DNA from: an uncultured Clostridia bacterium
GTDB taxonomy: Bacteria; Bacillota; Clostridia; Christensenellales; Borkfalkiaceae
Direction of reading: 5' to 3'
Assembly: GCA_934796775.1 (NCBI GenBank)
Contig: CAKVPH010000006.1
Location: 38,194 to 102,193, forward strand
Length of the DNA stretch: 64,000 bases
The notes beneath the pieces are model-generated. The model saw only the letters and a program-made list of their open reading frames with translations, was not told the origin of the DNA and made no database searches. Below, piece after piece: positions 45,838 through 53,249 of the stretch. Position 1 is the first letter of the stretch. The number at the start of each line of letters is the position of its first letter. A program made the translations under genes and the position numbers.

Positions 45838-46554
45838 TTGTTAAACAGTTATAACAGCGGGCGAATAGATTTTAAATTGTTCACCACCGAAGAGCAAAGT
45901 TTATCGCGCGCGGTAGACGAAATTGACAGAATGACTTCTGGCGCGGTAAAAGCGGGCTACGTTTTGCATTGCGGCGACGCGCTATTTACTCTTAAATTTA
46001 CCGAAAACATATCTCAGGTACTTATTGATACGGTTGTAAAAAGTTTTATTACAGCGTTTAAAAGCGCGATTTATGCAGAGGAAAACGTTTCACTTGCTCA
46101 GCATGCCGTTGCTCTTTTAAAAATCAGCGGACTTAAACTCAGTATTGCAGAGTCGTTTACCGGCGGCGGAATTGCTCGCGCTATCGTAGGCGTTCCGGGT
46201 GCAAGCGAGGTTTTGTATGAAGGGCTTGTTTGTTACGACCCGCTTGCAAAAATCAGAAGGCTGGGAGTAGAAAAGGAAGTTATAAGAGAAAAATCTGTAG
46301 TTTCGCGCGAGGTTGCGTGCGAAATGGCAAAAGGACTTTTACGAAGCGGTTATTGCGACGTGTGTCTGGCAACTACCGGATACGCGAGCGAAGTTAAAAA
46401 TATACCCGGTTCGCAAGGGTTGTGTTTTATAGCCGCCGGTGCGGATAACCGAATTGAAGTAAGAAGATACGTTTTTAAAGGCGACCGCGAAACCGTTATG
46501 GAAACGGGTAAAAACGCCGCATTGTTTATGCTGTGCGGTTTATTGCGTTCTTGA
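45838..46554 (+). CDS. CinA C-terminal domain protein (nicotinamide-nucleotide amidase type)
   Basis: 238 residues with a TTG start behind AAGAAGG. The C-terminal ~165 residues are the PncC/CinA_C amidohydrolase domain: LSIAESFTGGGIARAIVGVPGASEV with the catalytic Ser, YDPLAKIRRLGV, and ATTGYA. It would deamidate NMN to NaMN. The N-terminal 75 residues do not show the molybdopterin-binding-like domain of full CinA; they may be a remnant of its central part. The place between pgsA and recA is the normal one for cinA, so domain loss in place is likely. Confidence 0.85.
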   Translation: MLNSYNSGRIDFKLFTTEEQSLSRAVDEIDRMTSGAVKAGYVLHCGDALFTLKFTENISQVLIDTVVKSFITAFKSAIYAEENVSLAQHAVALLKISGLKLSIAESFTGGGIARAIVGVPGASEVLYEGLVCYDPLAKIRRLGVEKEVIREKSVVSREVACEMAKGLLRSGYCDVCLATTGYASEVKNIPGSQGLCFIAAGADNRIEVRRYVFKGDRETVMETGKNAALFMLCGLLRS

Positions 46555-46581
46555 TAAGCGTCGGATAAATTTATAAAATTA

Positions 46582-46629
46582 CGCAAAAGTAACGTTTTGC
46601 GAGCAAAACAAAGCAATATATCATTGCTT
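46582..46629. promoter_or_regulatory. Two inverted repeats upstream of recA
   Basis: CGCAAAA/TTTTGCG (46582-46588, 46595-46601) and the perfect palindrome AAGCAAT-ATATC-ATTGCTT (46611-46629). There is no GAAC-N4-GTTC-like LexA box in this gap. Confidence 0.5.
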
Positions 46630-46684
46630 AAATACATTTTTATTTAGTAATAATTATAGTTAATCATAAAGAGAGGGAACTACA

Positions 46685-47716
46685 ATGGAAGACAAATGTA
46701 AAGCCTTAGAACAGGTTTTAAGTCAAATCGAAAAACAGTACGGCAAAGGTGCTATAATGAAACTCGGCGAAGACGTTAAGGATATGACCGTAGAAGTTAT
46801 TCCTACGGGCTGCTTATCGCTTGATATCGCGCTCGGCACGGGCGGCGTACCGCGCGGAAGAATAATCGAAATATACGGCCCCGAATCTTCGGGCAAAACG
46901 ACCGTTGCTCTGCATATAATAGCACAGACGCAAAAACTCGGCGGAATAGCCGCTTTTATCGATGCGGAACACGCGCTTGATCCTATTTATGCGTCAAATC
47001 TTGGCGTAGACCTTGATAATTTGTACGTTTCGCAGCCCGATACGGGCGAACAGGCTCTTGATATTACAGATAGTCTGGTAAGAAGCGGAGCTATCGATTT
47101 AATCGTAATCGACTCTGTTGCGGCTCTTACGCCTAAGGCGGAAATTGAAGGCGATATGGGCGATTCGCACGTAGGGTTGCAGGCTCGTCTTATGTCGCAG
47201 GCACTCAGAAAACTTACCGCTATAACCAACAAATCTAAAACTTGCGTTGTATTTATCAACCAACTGCGTGAAAAAGTGGGCGTAATGTTCGGTAATCCCG
47301 AAACCACTCCCGGCGGCAAGGCTTTAAAATTCTATGCAAGCGTAAGACTTGATATCAGAAAATCCGATGCGTTAAAGGATTCCGACGGTATCATCGGTAA
47401 CCGCACAAAGGCAAAAGTTGTTAAAAACAAACTTGCGCCTCCTTTTAAAACCGCGGAATTTGATATCATTTACGGAAAAGGCATTTCGCAGGCGGGCTGC
47501 CTTATAGACCTTGGCGTAGAACGCGACATTATAGGCAAAAGCGGTAGCTGGTATATCTATAACGGCGAAAAATTTGCAAACGGCAAGGAAAAAGCTCGCG
47601 ATTACTTAGTAAATAATCCCGAACTTGCAACCGAAATCGAAAACAGAATCCGCGCCGAAGCCTTTGCAAAAAACGACGGCGGCGAAGTTTCCGAATCAAA
47701 CGGTTCAGCCGAATAA
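46685..47716 (+). CDS. recA: Recombinase RecA
   Basis: 343-residue strand-exchange ATPase and co-protease for LexA. Walker A is GPESSGKT (residues 65-72). LIVIDSVAAL is Walker B, and loop L2 is VGVMFGNPETTPGGKALKF. The acidic Ser/Glu C-terminal tail is normal. GAGAGGG precedes the ATG. It pairs functionally with lexA in this window, although its upstream region lacks a recognisable SOS box. Confidence 0.98.
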   Translation: MEDKCKALEQVLSQIEKQYGKGAIMKLGEDVKDMTVEVIPTGCLSLDIALGTGGVPRGRIIEIYGPESSGKTTVALHIIAQTQKLGGIAAFIDAEHALDPIYASNLGVDLDNLYVSQPDTGEQALDITDSLVRSGAIDLIVIDSVAALTPKAEIEGDMGDSHVGLQARLMSQALRKLTAITNKSKTCVVFINQLREKVGVMFGNPETTPGGKALKFYASVRLDIRKSDALKDSDGIIGNRTKAKVVKNKLAPPFKTAEFDIIYGKGISQAGCLIDLGVERDIIGKSGSWYIYNGEKFANGKEKARDYLVNNPELATEIENRIRAEAFAKNDGGEVSESNGSAE

Positions 47717-47748
47717 TATTTATATCTTTTAATACGGAATTTTAAAAA

Positions 47749-48546
47749 ATGAAAAGCAGGAAAATGCCATCACCCGGTTCGGTGAAAAATATAATTTACA
47801 ATTTAAAAGATTATATGTTTCCGGACTCAAAAATCCGAGATTTTAACGCAGGAAAATCTTTAAAAGACGCAATTTTACTATCCGAAATAAAAAGCAGTTT
47901 AAAAAAACAAATAAAAAATAGTTATTTATTCGATTGCAAAAATTGTTCGGATGTTAAAGAAATTTCTTTTAAAGCAAAAAAAATTACAGACCGTTTTGTT
48001 TCGGAAATTCCCGTTCTTGCAAACATGTTGGATCTCGATGCGGACAGGAGCGTTTTATGCGATCCGTCGGTTGAATGTAAAAGAATGGTTATAAGCTGTT
48101 TTCCGGGTTTTTTCGCTATTCTAACCTATCGTATAGCGCATTTCTTTTACGAAGGCGGCGTTCCGTTTTTGCCGCGTCTTTTAACCGAGTTTGCGCATTC
48201 CCGCACGGGGATAGATATAAACGCCGGTGCGTTGATAGGTAAAAACTTTTTTATAGACCACGGCACGGGAATTGTTATAGGCGAAACGTCGGTAATAGGC
48301 GACGACTGCCGAATTTATCAGGGCGTAACGCTCGGCGCGCTGTCCATTAAAAATGCAGATAAAAGCGAGTGCAAAAAACGGCATCCCACGCTCGGTAACA
48401 ACGTAACCGTCTATGCAAACGCCACAATTTTAGGCGGAAAAACTCATATAGGCGATAATTCCATTATAGGCGGTAATACTTTTATTATTCGTTCCGTACC
48501 GGAAAATTCAAAAATAGTGGGGCAGCCTACAAAAACAGAAAATTAA
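47749..48546 (+). CDS. Serine O-acetyltransferase-like (CysE/EpsC type)
   Basis: 265 residues. The N-terminal helical region (about 1-155) and the hexapeptide-repeat domain match serine acetyltransferases: HSRTGIDINAGALIGKNFFIDHGTGIVIGETS holds the catalytic His, and GVTLGAL and KRHPTLGNNVTVYANATILG continue the left-handed helix. The product would be O-acetylserine for cysteine synthesis. The shape is that of the longer EpsC-like variant. No cysK is adjacent, so another acyl acceptor cannot be excluded. A terminator follows 17 bp after the stop. Confidence 0.85.
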   Translation: MKSRKMPSPGSVKNIIYNLKDYMFPDSKIRDFNAGKSLKDAILLSEIKSSLKKQIKNSYLFDCKNCSDVKEISFKAKKITDRFVSEIPVLANMLDLDADRSVLCDPSVECKRMVISCFPGFFAILTYRIAHFFYEGGVPFLPRLLTEFAHSRTGIDINAGALIGKNFFIDHGTGIVIGETSVIGDDCRIYQGVTLGALSIKNADKSECKKRHPTLGNNVTVYANATILGGKTHIGDNSIIGGNTFIIRSVPENSKIVGQPTKTEN

Positions 48547-48562
48547 ACTTTAAAATATACCA

Positions 48563-48605
48563 GAACCCCTGATGAAAAATTTTAATTTCCATCAGGGGTT
48601 TTGGT
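48563..48605 (+). terminator. Terminator after the acetyltransferase gene
   Basis: AACCCCTGATG/CATCAGGGGTT stem with A/T-rich loop and a TTTTGGTT tail. Confidence 0.8.
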
Positions 48606-48671
48606 TATGGTTATTTATCTGTGGCTATTATAAATTAAAGATAAAATTTAAAAACAGTGGTTTAATCGTTA

Positions 48672-48785
48672 ATGTGTGTATCGCACTGGGAAAAGGGACA
48701 TAGCGAACCGAGCATAAGTCAACTTATAACTCTTTCAAACTATTTTGGCGTAACAATTGATTATTTAGTTGGTAAAGATAATTAA
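48672..48785 (+). pseudogene. Remnant of an XRE/Cro-type HTH repressor
   Basis: Frame of 37 codons encoding HWEKGHSEPSISQLITLSNY then FGVTIDYLVGKDN, the C-terminal half of an HTH_3 domain (W-E-x-G-x-x-x-P, then DYL-G). The first helices are missing, and an in-frame stop sits three codons before the ATG, so it cannot bind DNA as is. No ribosome-binding site. It marks decay of a phage- or element-type regulator. Confidence 0.75.
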
Positions 48786-48795
48786 AAAAGCGGGC

Positions 48796-48811
48796 AATAG
48801 GTCGATTATCG
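48796..48811 (+). repeat. Dispersed CGATTATCG element, copy 8
   Basis: AATAGGTCGATTATCG, two mismatches in the left arm, preceded by GCGGGC, 10 bp after the broken HTH gene. Confidence 0.7.
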
Positions 48812-48855
48812 GCACATATTGTCTTTTTTTTATATCTTGTTTTTTTATCATTTTA

Positions 48856-48987
48856 GAATAAGTCAATAAAACTTAATATAAATTTTAAGAATAAGTCAAT
48901 GAAATGTGGTATAAAAAACAGGAATAAGTCAATAAAAAGTAGTATAAAAATGATTGAAAAGTCAATAAAAGTATGGTATAATAAAAT
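48856..48987 (+). repeat. Four 33-nt tandem promoter-like repeats
   Basis: AAGTCAAT occurs at 48860, 48893, 48926 and 48959, exactly 33 bases apart. Units share GAATAAGTCAATAAAA and then GTATAA; they are degenerate rather than identical. The last unit contains the functional-looking promoter of the ATPase gene. Confidence 0.85.
48954..48982 (+). promoter_or_regulatory. Extended -10 promoter of the DUF4143 ATPase gene
   Basis: TTGAAA, 17-nt spacer, TGG-TATAAT, within the fourth 33-nt repeat. AAGTCAAT starts at the last base of the -35 element and runs into the spacer. Confidence 0.75.
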
Positions 48988-49067
48988 TACTAAATGAATT
49001 TTTTGCAATTTGTAAAAGATAAAAACCTTTGTAAATATGTCAATTTTATAAAAACGGAGTTATTCTT

Positions 49068-50384
49068 ATGCTGTTTAGAAAGATAGAAAAAACTATAGAA
49101 GATCATTTAAAATCCGACTCAAACAAAATAATGATTATCAACGGGGCAAGGCAGATAGGAAAATCGTATATTATTCGATATGTTGGTAAAAAGTTGTTTA
49201 CAAACTATATAGAAATCAATTTACTTGAAGATTCTTTAGGTTATCGCCGTTTTGAAAAAGTAAAAACGGTAAATGATTTTTATCTTCAATTAAGTATGTT
49301 TGCCGGCGACAGAATGAAAGACAGACAAAACACGCTTGTTTTTCTTGATGAAATTCAAGTGTATCCGCACTTGCTGACTTTACTTAAATTTTTAAAGCAA
49401 GACGATAAATTTACTTACATTGCAAGCGGATCGTTACTTGGCGTAACTCTTGCAAAAACTTCTTCAATTCCTATGGGTAGCATTGCCGTAACGCAAATGT
49501 TTCCGCTTTCGTTTGAAGAATTTCTTTATGCCAACGGATTTAACGATTATGCAATAGAAATGCTTAAAGATAAATTTGAAAAACAAGAAAGTCTTGACGA
49601 GAATTCGCATAATACGCTTATAGATCTATTTAAAAAATATTTATTGACGGGGGGGCTGCCGGACGCGGTAAATTCGTACCTTAGCGATTATAATATAGTA
49701 AAAGTTCGAGCTATACAAGACGAAATACACGATTATTATGCTTCTGACGCGTCAAAATACGATGAACAAAACAGATTAAAGATTCGCCGTATTTACGATA
49801 TGATTCCGTCTGTTTTAGAAAATAAAAAGAAAAGAATAATTATCAAAGATATAGATAATATCAAAGGAAAGACGTATTCAAACTATCAGAATGAATTTGA
49901 TTATCTTATAAATTCCGGAATTGCTTTAGAAGTAAAAGCTATTTCAACGCCCGTTTTTCCGCTTATTGAATCCAGCGGTAAAAATTTATTGAAATTATAT
50001 CTGAACGACGTTGGAATATTAACGAGTATTTTATATAAAAACAATATTCGTGCCGTAATGGATGACGAAAAAAGTATAAATCTCGGTACGGTATATGAAA
50101 GCGTTGTTGCAAGCGAGCTTAAAGCTCACGGCAGAAAATTGTATTATTACGATAATAAAAATAACGGAGAAGTCGATTTTTTAATTGATGATTATGATAG
50201 TTTGTCTGCTGTTCCGATAGAAGTAAAATCGGGAAAAGATTATAAAATTCATAGCGCACTTGATAAGTTTGTTACAAATAAAGATTATAATGTAAAAAAA
50301 TCGTTTGTTCTCTCAAACGAGCGGGAAGTTAAAAAAATAGGGAAAATTACCTACATGCCCATATATTACGTTATGTTTATTTAA
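49068..50384 (+). CDS. AAA ATPase with DUF4143 domain
   Basis: 438 residues. The N-terminal AAA_14 domain has Walker A GARQIGKS (residues 26-33), Walker B LVFLDEIQ, and sensor GSLLGV followed by MFPLSFEEFLYANG. The C-terminal DUF4143 domain ends with the nuclease-fold-like GEVDFLID...VPIEVKSG. This very common accessory family has no settled function; it is often found near mobile or defence genes. It has its own promoter in a repeat array and its own terminator, so it is a single-gene unit. Confidence 0.9.
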   Translation: MLFRKIEKTIEDHLKSDSNKIMIINGARQIGKSYIIRYVGKKLFTNYIEINLLEDSLGYRRFEKVKTVNDFYLQLSMFAGDRMKDRQNTLVFLDEIQVYPHLLTLLKFLKQDDKFTYIASGSLLGVTLAKTSSIPMGSIAVTQMFPLSFEEFLYANGFNDYAIEMLKDKFEKQESLDENSHNTLIDLFKKYLLTGGLPDAVNSYLSDYNIVKVRAIQDEIHDYYASDASKYDEQNRLKIRRIYDMIPSVLENKKKRIIIKDIDNIKGKTYSNYQNEFDYLINSGIALEVKAISTPVFPLIESSGKNLLKLYLNDVGILTSILYKNNIRAVMDDEKSINLGTVYESVVASELKAHGRKLYYYDNKNNGEVDFLIDDYDSLSAVPIEVKSGKDYKIHSALDKFVTNKDYNVKKSFVLSNEREVKKIGKITYMPIYYVMFI

Positions 50385-50394
50385 AAATTACTAA

Positions 50395-50440
50395 AACTCC
50401 CCGAAGGAAATTACAAATTTCCTTCGGGGAGTTGTTTTAT
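50395..50440. terminator. Strong terminator after the ATPase gene
   Basis: 18-bp near-perfect stem AACTCCCCGAAGGAAATT/AATTTCCTTCGGGGAGTT, then GTTTTAT. It may also serve the convergent lipoprotein gene. Confidence 0.9.
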
Positions 50441-50450
50441 AAAAGTCAAG

Positions 50451-50467
50451 CTATAAGTCGATTATCA
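50451..50467 (+). repeat. Dispersed CGATTATCG element, copy 9
   Basis: CTATAAGTCGATTATCA, one mismatch at the last base, preceded by GTCAAG as in copy 5 (GTCAAT), between the two convergent genes. Confidence 0.8.
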
Positions 50468-50504
50468 ACATTTTTTATAAAATATTGCATTACTTTTGCA
50501 TGTT

Positions 50505-52130
50505 TTATGCAGCAAACGTTTCGTTTATAAGTTTATTGTAGGACAATGCAATTTTTTCAACAGTGCTTTTATCGAGCGGATTATCAAGGCCTACTTTTTC
50601 GCATATTTCGCTCAAATAATGTCCTTCGCCGTAAGAAACTACGTCAAGATATTTATCCACGTTTTTATCGGTGTTCCAAATTACCGACGAAAACAGCATC
50701 GAAACGGCATAACTTATACAGTAAGACGGCGCGCTGAAAAGATGCGGCACTTCGTAATATTTATAGTCTTGAGATGACCAGTATTTACTCTGAACTTCGG
50801 TAAACGTGTTTTCTAAAAAGCTTTGCGTAAGCGTTTCGGGATCGGCATTGTAAACGATATATTCAAACTCGTCGAACATGCAGTTTGAAAGCATTGCCCA
50901 CACGCTGTTTAAAAGAAGCGAAAGGGTATAGGTTTCGTAAAGTTGTTCGTCGCAAACCGATTTTACTGCGGGGAGCGTTATAAGCTCAAAACATTGCGAA
51001 TGAGTTTCTAAAAGGTCGTAATTGTATATATCGCTTTTGCCTTCTTTGTTTTTTTCGGTCGCAAAAATTGCATTGTAATGCCCGAATTCATGCAAAACCG
51101 TGTTTACGTCCTGCGTAAAAGCTCCGCTTGCGTTTATAAACATAAATCCGTCGCCGTAAGCCTGAAATTGCGTTACAAAGCTCGTGTTCATTTTGTTTTG
51201 GTCTACGGTAAAATCGTAAAGACCTAAACGCGTCATATAGTTCCAGCTCGGCAGCATATCGTCTGCTGTTTTTTCAATGATTTTTACAACGTATTCTTTA
51301 AGTTCGTTTTCGCTTACGGGTATATTGTACGAGGTGAAAGATTTTCTTATCGATAATATCTTTACGCCCAAATCGTAAAAATTTTGTTTGATAGCCGCGC
51401 GGAACGAAGCAATTTCGTCAGGCGTATAATCTCTTCCGTACTGAGTATCGTAAGCGTATTCGGGATAATTTTTGTAGGGTGTTCCGTCAGATTTTTTGGA
51501 TGCCGCAGCTATCCGGTTTCTGGTAATAATAAGATCTTTATAAATTTCTGCAAATTTTTCGCCGTTATCGGAGGAAGATATCGCCGTATAGTCGGATACG
51601 AGTTTTGATTCCTTGGCTTCTAAATCCAAAAGTGTTTGATCTTTTACGTTGTAGTTTAAAATGCTGTTGCAATAGTCCTCGTTTGTAATCGAGATCATCA
51701 TTTTTTTATATGATGACGAAAACAGAGTTTTTTCAAGTTCCATGGTGTCGTTATGCAGAGTCAAAAAGAATACGTTTATATCTTCATAACGCTTTTTTGC
51801 CTGTTCGTCGTTGATGTTTTTATAATACTCTATTTCGGCAACCGTTCTCGACGTGCTGACTTTATAATAGCTGTTTATAAAAAACTCGGTGCGTTTTTCT
51901 TTAATGGCGTTATCGTTGCCGGAACTTTCCGAAAGCTTTTTAATCTCGTCAATCTGCGCATAAATTGCGTCTTTATCAGGCTCTTCATATTTTCTTTCGC
52001 TGTAAGCAGGTGAATCGAAAGGGTATTTGTAGATAGAATTTATAATAGCCGCAATTAAATTACAACCGCTTGCGGATATCATAATTGTAGTTATAATAAG
52101 CAGAGCCGCAATTTTTTTTATAAATTTCAT
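50505..52130 (-). CDS. Exported M3-like zinc metallopeptidase lipoprotein
   Basis: 541 residues with a lipoprotein signal peptide ending SASGC (Cys23). The body is helical and carries a zinc site HEFGH followed about 30 residues later by ETHSQCFEL, which provides the third ligand, as in M3 oligopeptidases. The rest shows only loose similarity to the family. It should act outside the membrane on peptides. GGAG precedes the ATG on the minus strand, and a consensus promoter lies at 52190-52217. It is divergent from the leader unit at 52316. Confidence 0.8.
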   Translation of the reverse strand: MKFIKKIAALLIITTIMISASGCNLIAAIINSIYKYPFDSPAYSERKYEEPDKDAIYAQIDEIKKLSESSGNDNAIKEKRTEFFINSYYKVSTSRTVAEIEYYKNINDEQAKKRYEDINVFFLTLHNDTMELEKTLFSSSYKKMMISITNEDYCNSILNYNVKDQTLLDLEAKESKLVSDYTAISSSDNGEKFAEIYKDLIITRNRIAAASKKSDGTPYKNYPEYAYDTQYGRDYTPDEIASFRAAIKQNFYDLGVKILSIRKSFTSYNIPVSENELKEYVVKIIEKTADDMLPSWNYMTRLGLYDFTVDQNKMNTSFVTQFQAYGDGFMFINASGAFTQDVNTVLHEFGHYNAIFATEKNKEGKSDIYNYDLLETHSQCFELITLPAVKSVCDEQLYETYTLSLLLNSVWAMLSNCMFDEFEYIVYNADPETLTQSFLENTFTEVQSKYWSSQDYKYYEVPHLFSAPSYCISYAVSMLFSSVIWNTDKNVDKYLDVVSYGEGHYLSEICEKVGLDNPLDKSTVEKIALSYNKLINETFAA

Positions 52131-52189
52131 TTTTTTCGCTCCAGTTTGTCTTTGTTTTATATGCGCTTTATTAAAAGCACTATAACATT

Positions 52190-52217
52190 ATTATACCCGT
52201 ATTTTAGGTTTTGTCAA
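52190..52217 (-). promoter_or_regulatory. Promoter of the metallopeptidase lipoprotein gene
   Basis: Minus strand TTGACA (52217-52212), 16-nt spacer, TATAAT (52195-52190). Confidence 0.8.
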
Positions 52218-52315
52218 CCCGTGCAAACAAATTTACCGAATTGTAAACAAAAAATATAGCGTAGGGATTTTTTTGCCTTTAAACGGTAACGCTGAAAAAA
52301 AATTAAAATTAGGTA

Positions 52316-52344
52316 TTGACAACGGTATAGTTGTATGATATAAT
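52316..52344 (+). promoter_or_regulatory. Consensus promoter of a leader/attenuator unit
   Basis: TTGACA, 17-nt spacer, TATAAT: the closest match to sigma-A consensus in the window. It drives a ~115-nt leader that ends in a terminator. Confidence 0.85.
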
Positions 52345-52409
52345 CAGCACAGAAGGAAATAATATACAATAATTAAAAATCAACCAAAAGCGACGGGAGG
52401 TAACCGCCA

Positions 52410-52427
52410 ATGAATAAGATTGATTGA
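52410..52427 (+). CDS. Five-codon leader peptide (MNKID)
   Basis: ATG-AAT-AAG-ATT-GAT-TGA preceded by a strong GGGAGG at 7-9 nt. It is followed two bases later by a terminator hairpin, so ribosome position could influence termination. Translation is inferred from the ribosome-binding site only. Confidence 0.5.
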   Translation: MNKID

Positions 52428-52429
52428 GT

Positions 52430-52469
52430 AAAAACGCAGGATAAAGGGGGTATTCTTGCGTTTTTTTTT
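52430..52469 (+). terminator. Terminator/attenuator after the leader peptide
   Basis: AAAAACGCA/TGCGTTTTT stem extended by a few further pairs, then a run of nine T. It lies between the promoter at 52316 and the lipoprotein gene at 52542. Confidence 0.85.
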
Positions 52470-52541
52470 GTAACTATTTTACAAAAATATGCCGAGCTTA
52501 AAAATGCTCGGTTGCATACAATATAGTATCTGGAGATCCCT

Positions 52542-53213
52542 ATGAAAATAAATAAAAAGAGAATAATAGCTATTTTTTTGGTAATTTTAAGTAGTTTAAT
52601 ATTAAGTTTTAATATTTTAGGCTGTAAGGCAGACTTTTTTACCGAAAAACAACATATTAAACGTATACGTGAAAGAATTGACAAAAAAATTGATGAGTGG
52701 AATCGCGATTTTGGGAGTAATTATACCGGATTTGAAGTTTATCCGTTATATAATCAATATGAAGAGTTGGAATTTTTCCTTGTAGAATTTGAACCCTGTG
52801 GATTTACTTTCATTCTTGCGGTTGATGAAAAATTAAGTTGTTTATCTTGGTTTGGCGCAAGTACAAGTATGTATACTAGATCAGGTATATATGGTGATCT
52901 GTCGCCTTGGTCACCATATACAATTAATCCAGATAGCACTTCGAGTTCAGATAATAAAAATTGGATTCTTGATGAAAACGGCGAAAAAATCAATTATAGC
53001 CGAAGCCCATACTACGTAAGCGGAAACATCAACGAGCGAAAGTATATTTTAAGAACGAATAGTCTTTCTTCATGTATATGCGCAGTAAAAAAAGGAGATT
53101 CTTTTTTAAACCTGATCTGTAACATGTATATTCCCGATTTAGATACTGAAACTTTAAATAATCAACCTACATTTCATATTTATTTTATAAATAAAGGTCA
53201 GTTTAATATATAG
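52542..53213 (+). CDS. Lipoprotein of unknown function
   Basis: 223 residues. Lys-rich N-terminus, hydrophobic stretch and lipobox NILGC (Cys28). The mature part begins with a Lys/Arg/Glu helix (KRIRERIDKKIDEWNRDFG) and then becomes beta-rich. I do not recognise a family. Codons are markedly more A/T-ended than in neighbouring core genes. Transcription probably depends on read-through of the upstream attenuator. It lies 36 bp before the large secreted protein and is likely co-transcribed with it. Confidence 0.75.
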   Translation: MKINKKRIIAIFLVILSSLILSFNILGCKADFFTEKQHIKRIRERIDKKIDEWNRDFGSNYTGFEVYPLYNQYEELEFFLVEFEPCGFTFILAVDEKLSCLSWFGASTSMYTRSGIYGDLSPWSPYTINPDSTSSSDNKNWILDENGEKINYSRSPYYVSGNINERKYILRTNSLSSCICAVKKGDSFLNLICNMYIPDLDTETLNNQPTFHIYFINKGQFNI

Positions 53214-53249
53214 TTTTAATCTTTAAAATTTATAAATGAGGAGAAATTT

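Noticed and set aside
46560..46684. SOS box before recA
   Set aside because: No GAAC-N4-GTTC/T match on either strand.
48856..48987. CRISPR array
   Set aside because: Repeats are 33 bases apart with only 8-16 conserved bases and no separate spacers; no cas genes in the window.
48856..48987. Plasmid iterons/replication origin
   Set aside because: No replication initiator gene nearby; the last unit is a promoter, so promoter array is simpler.
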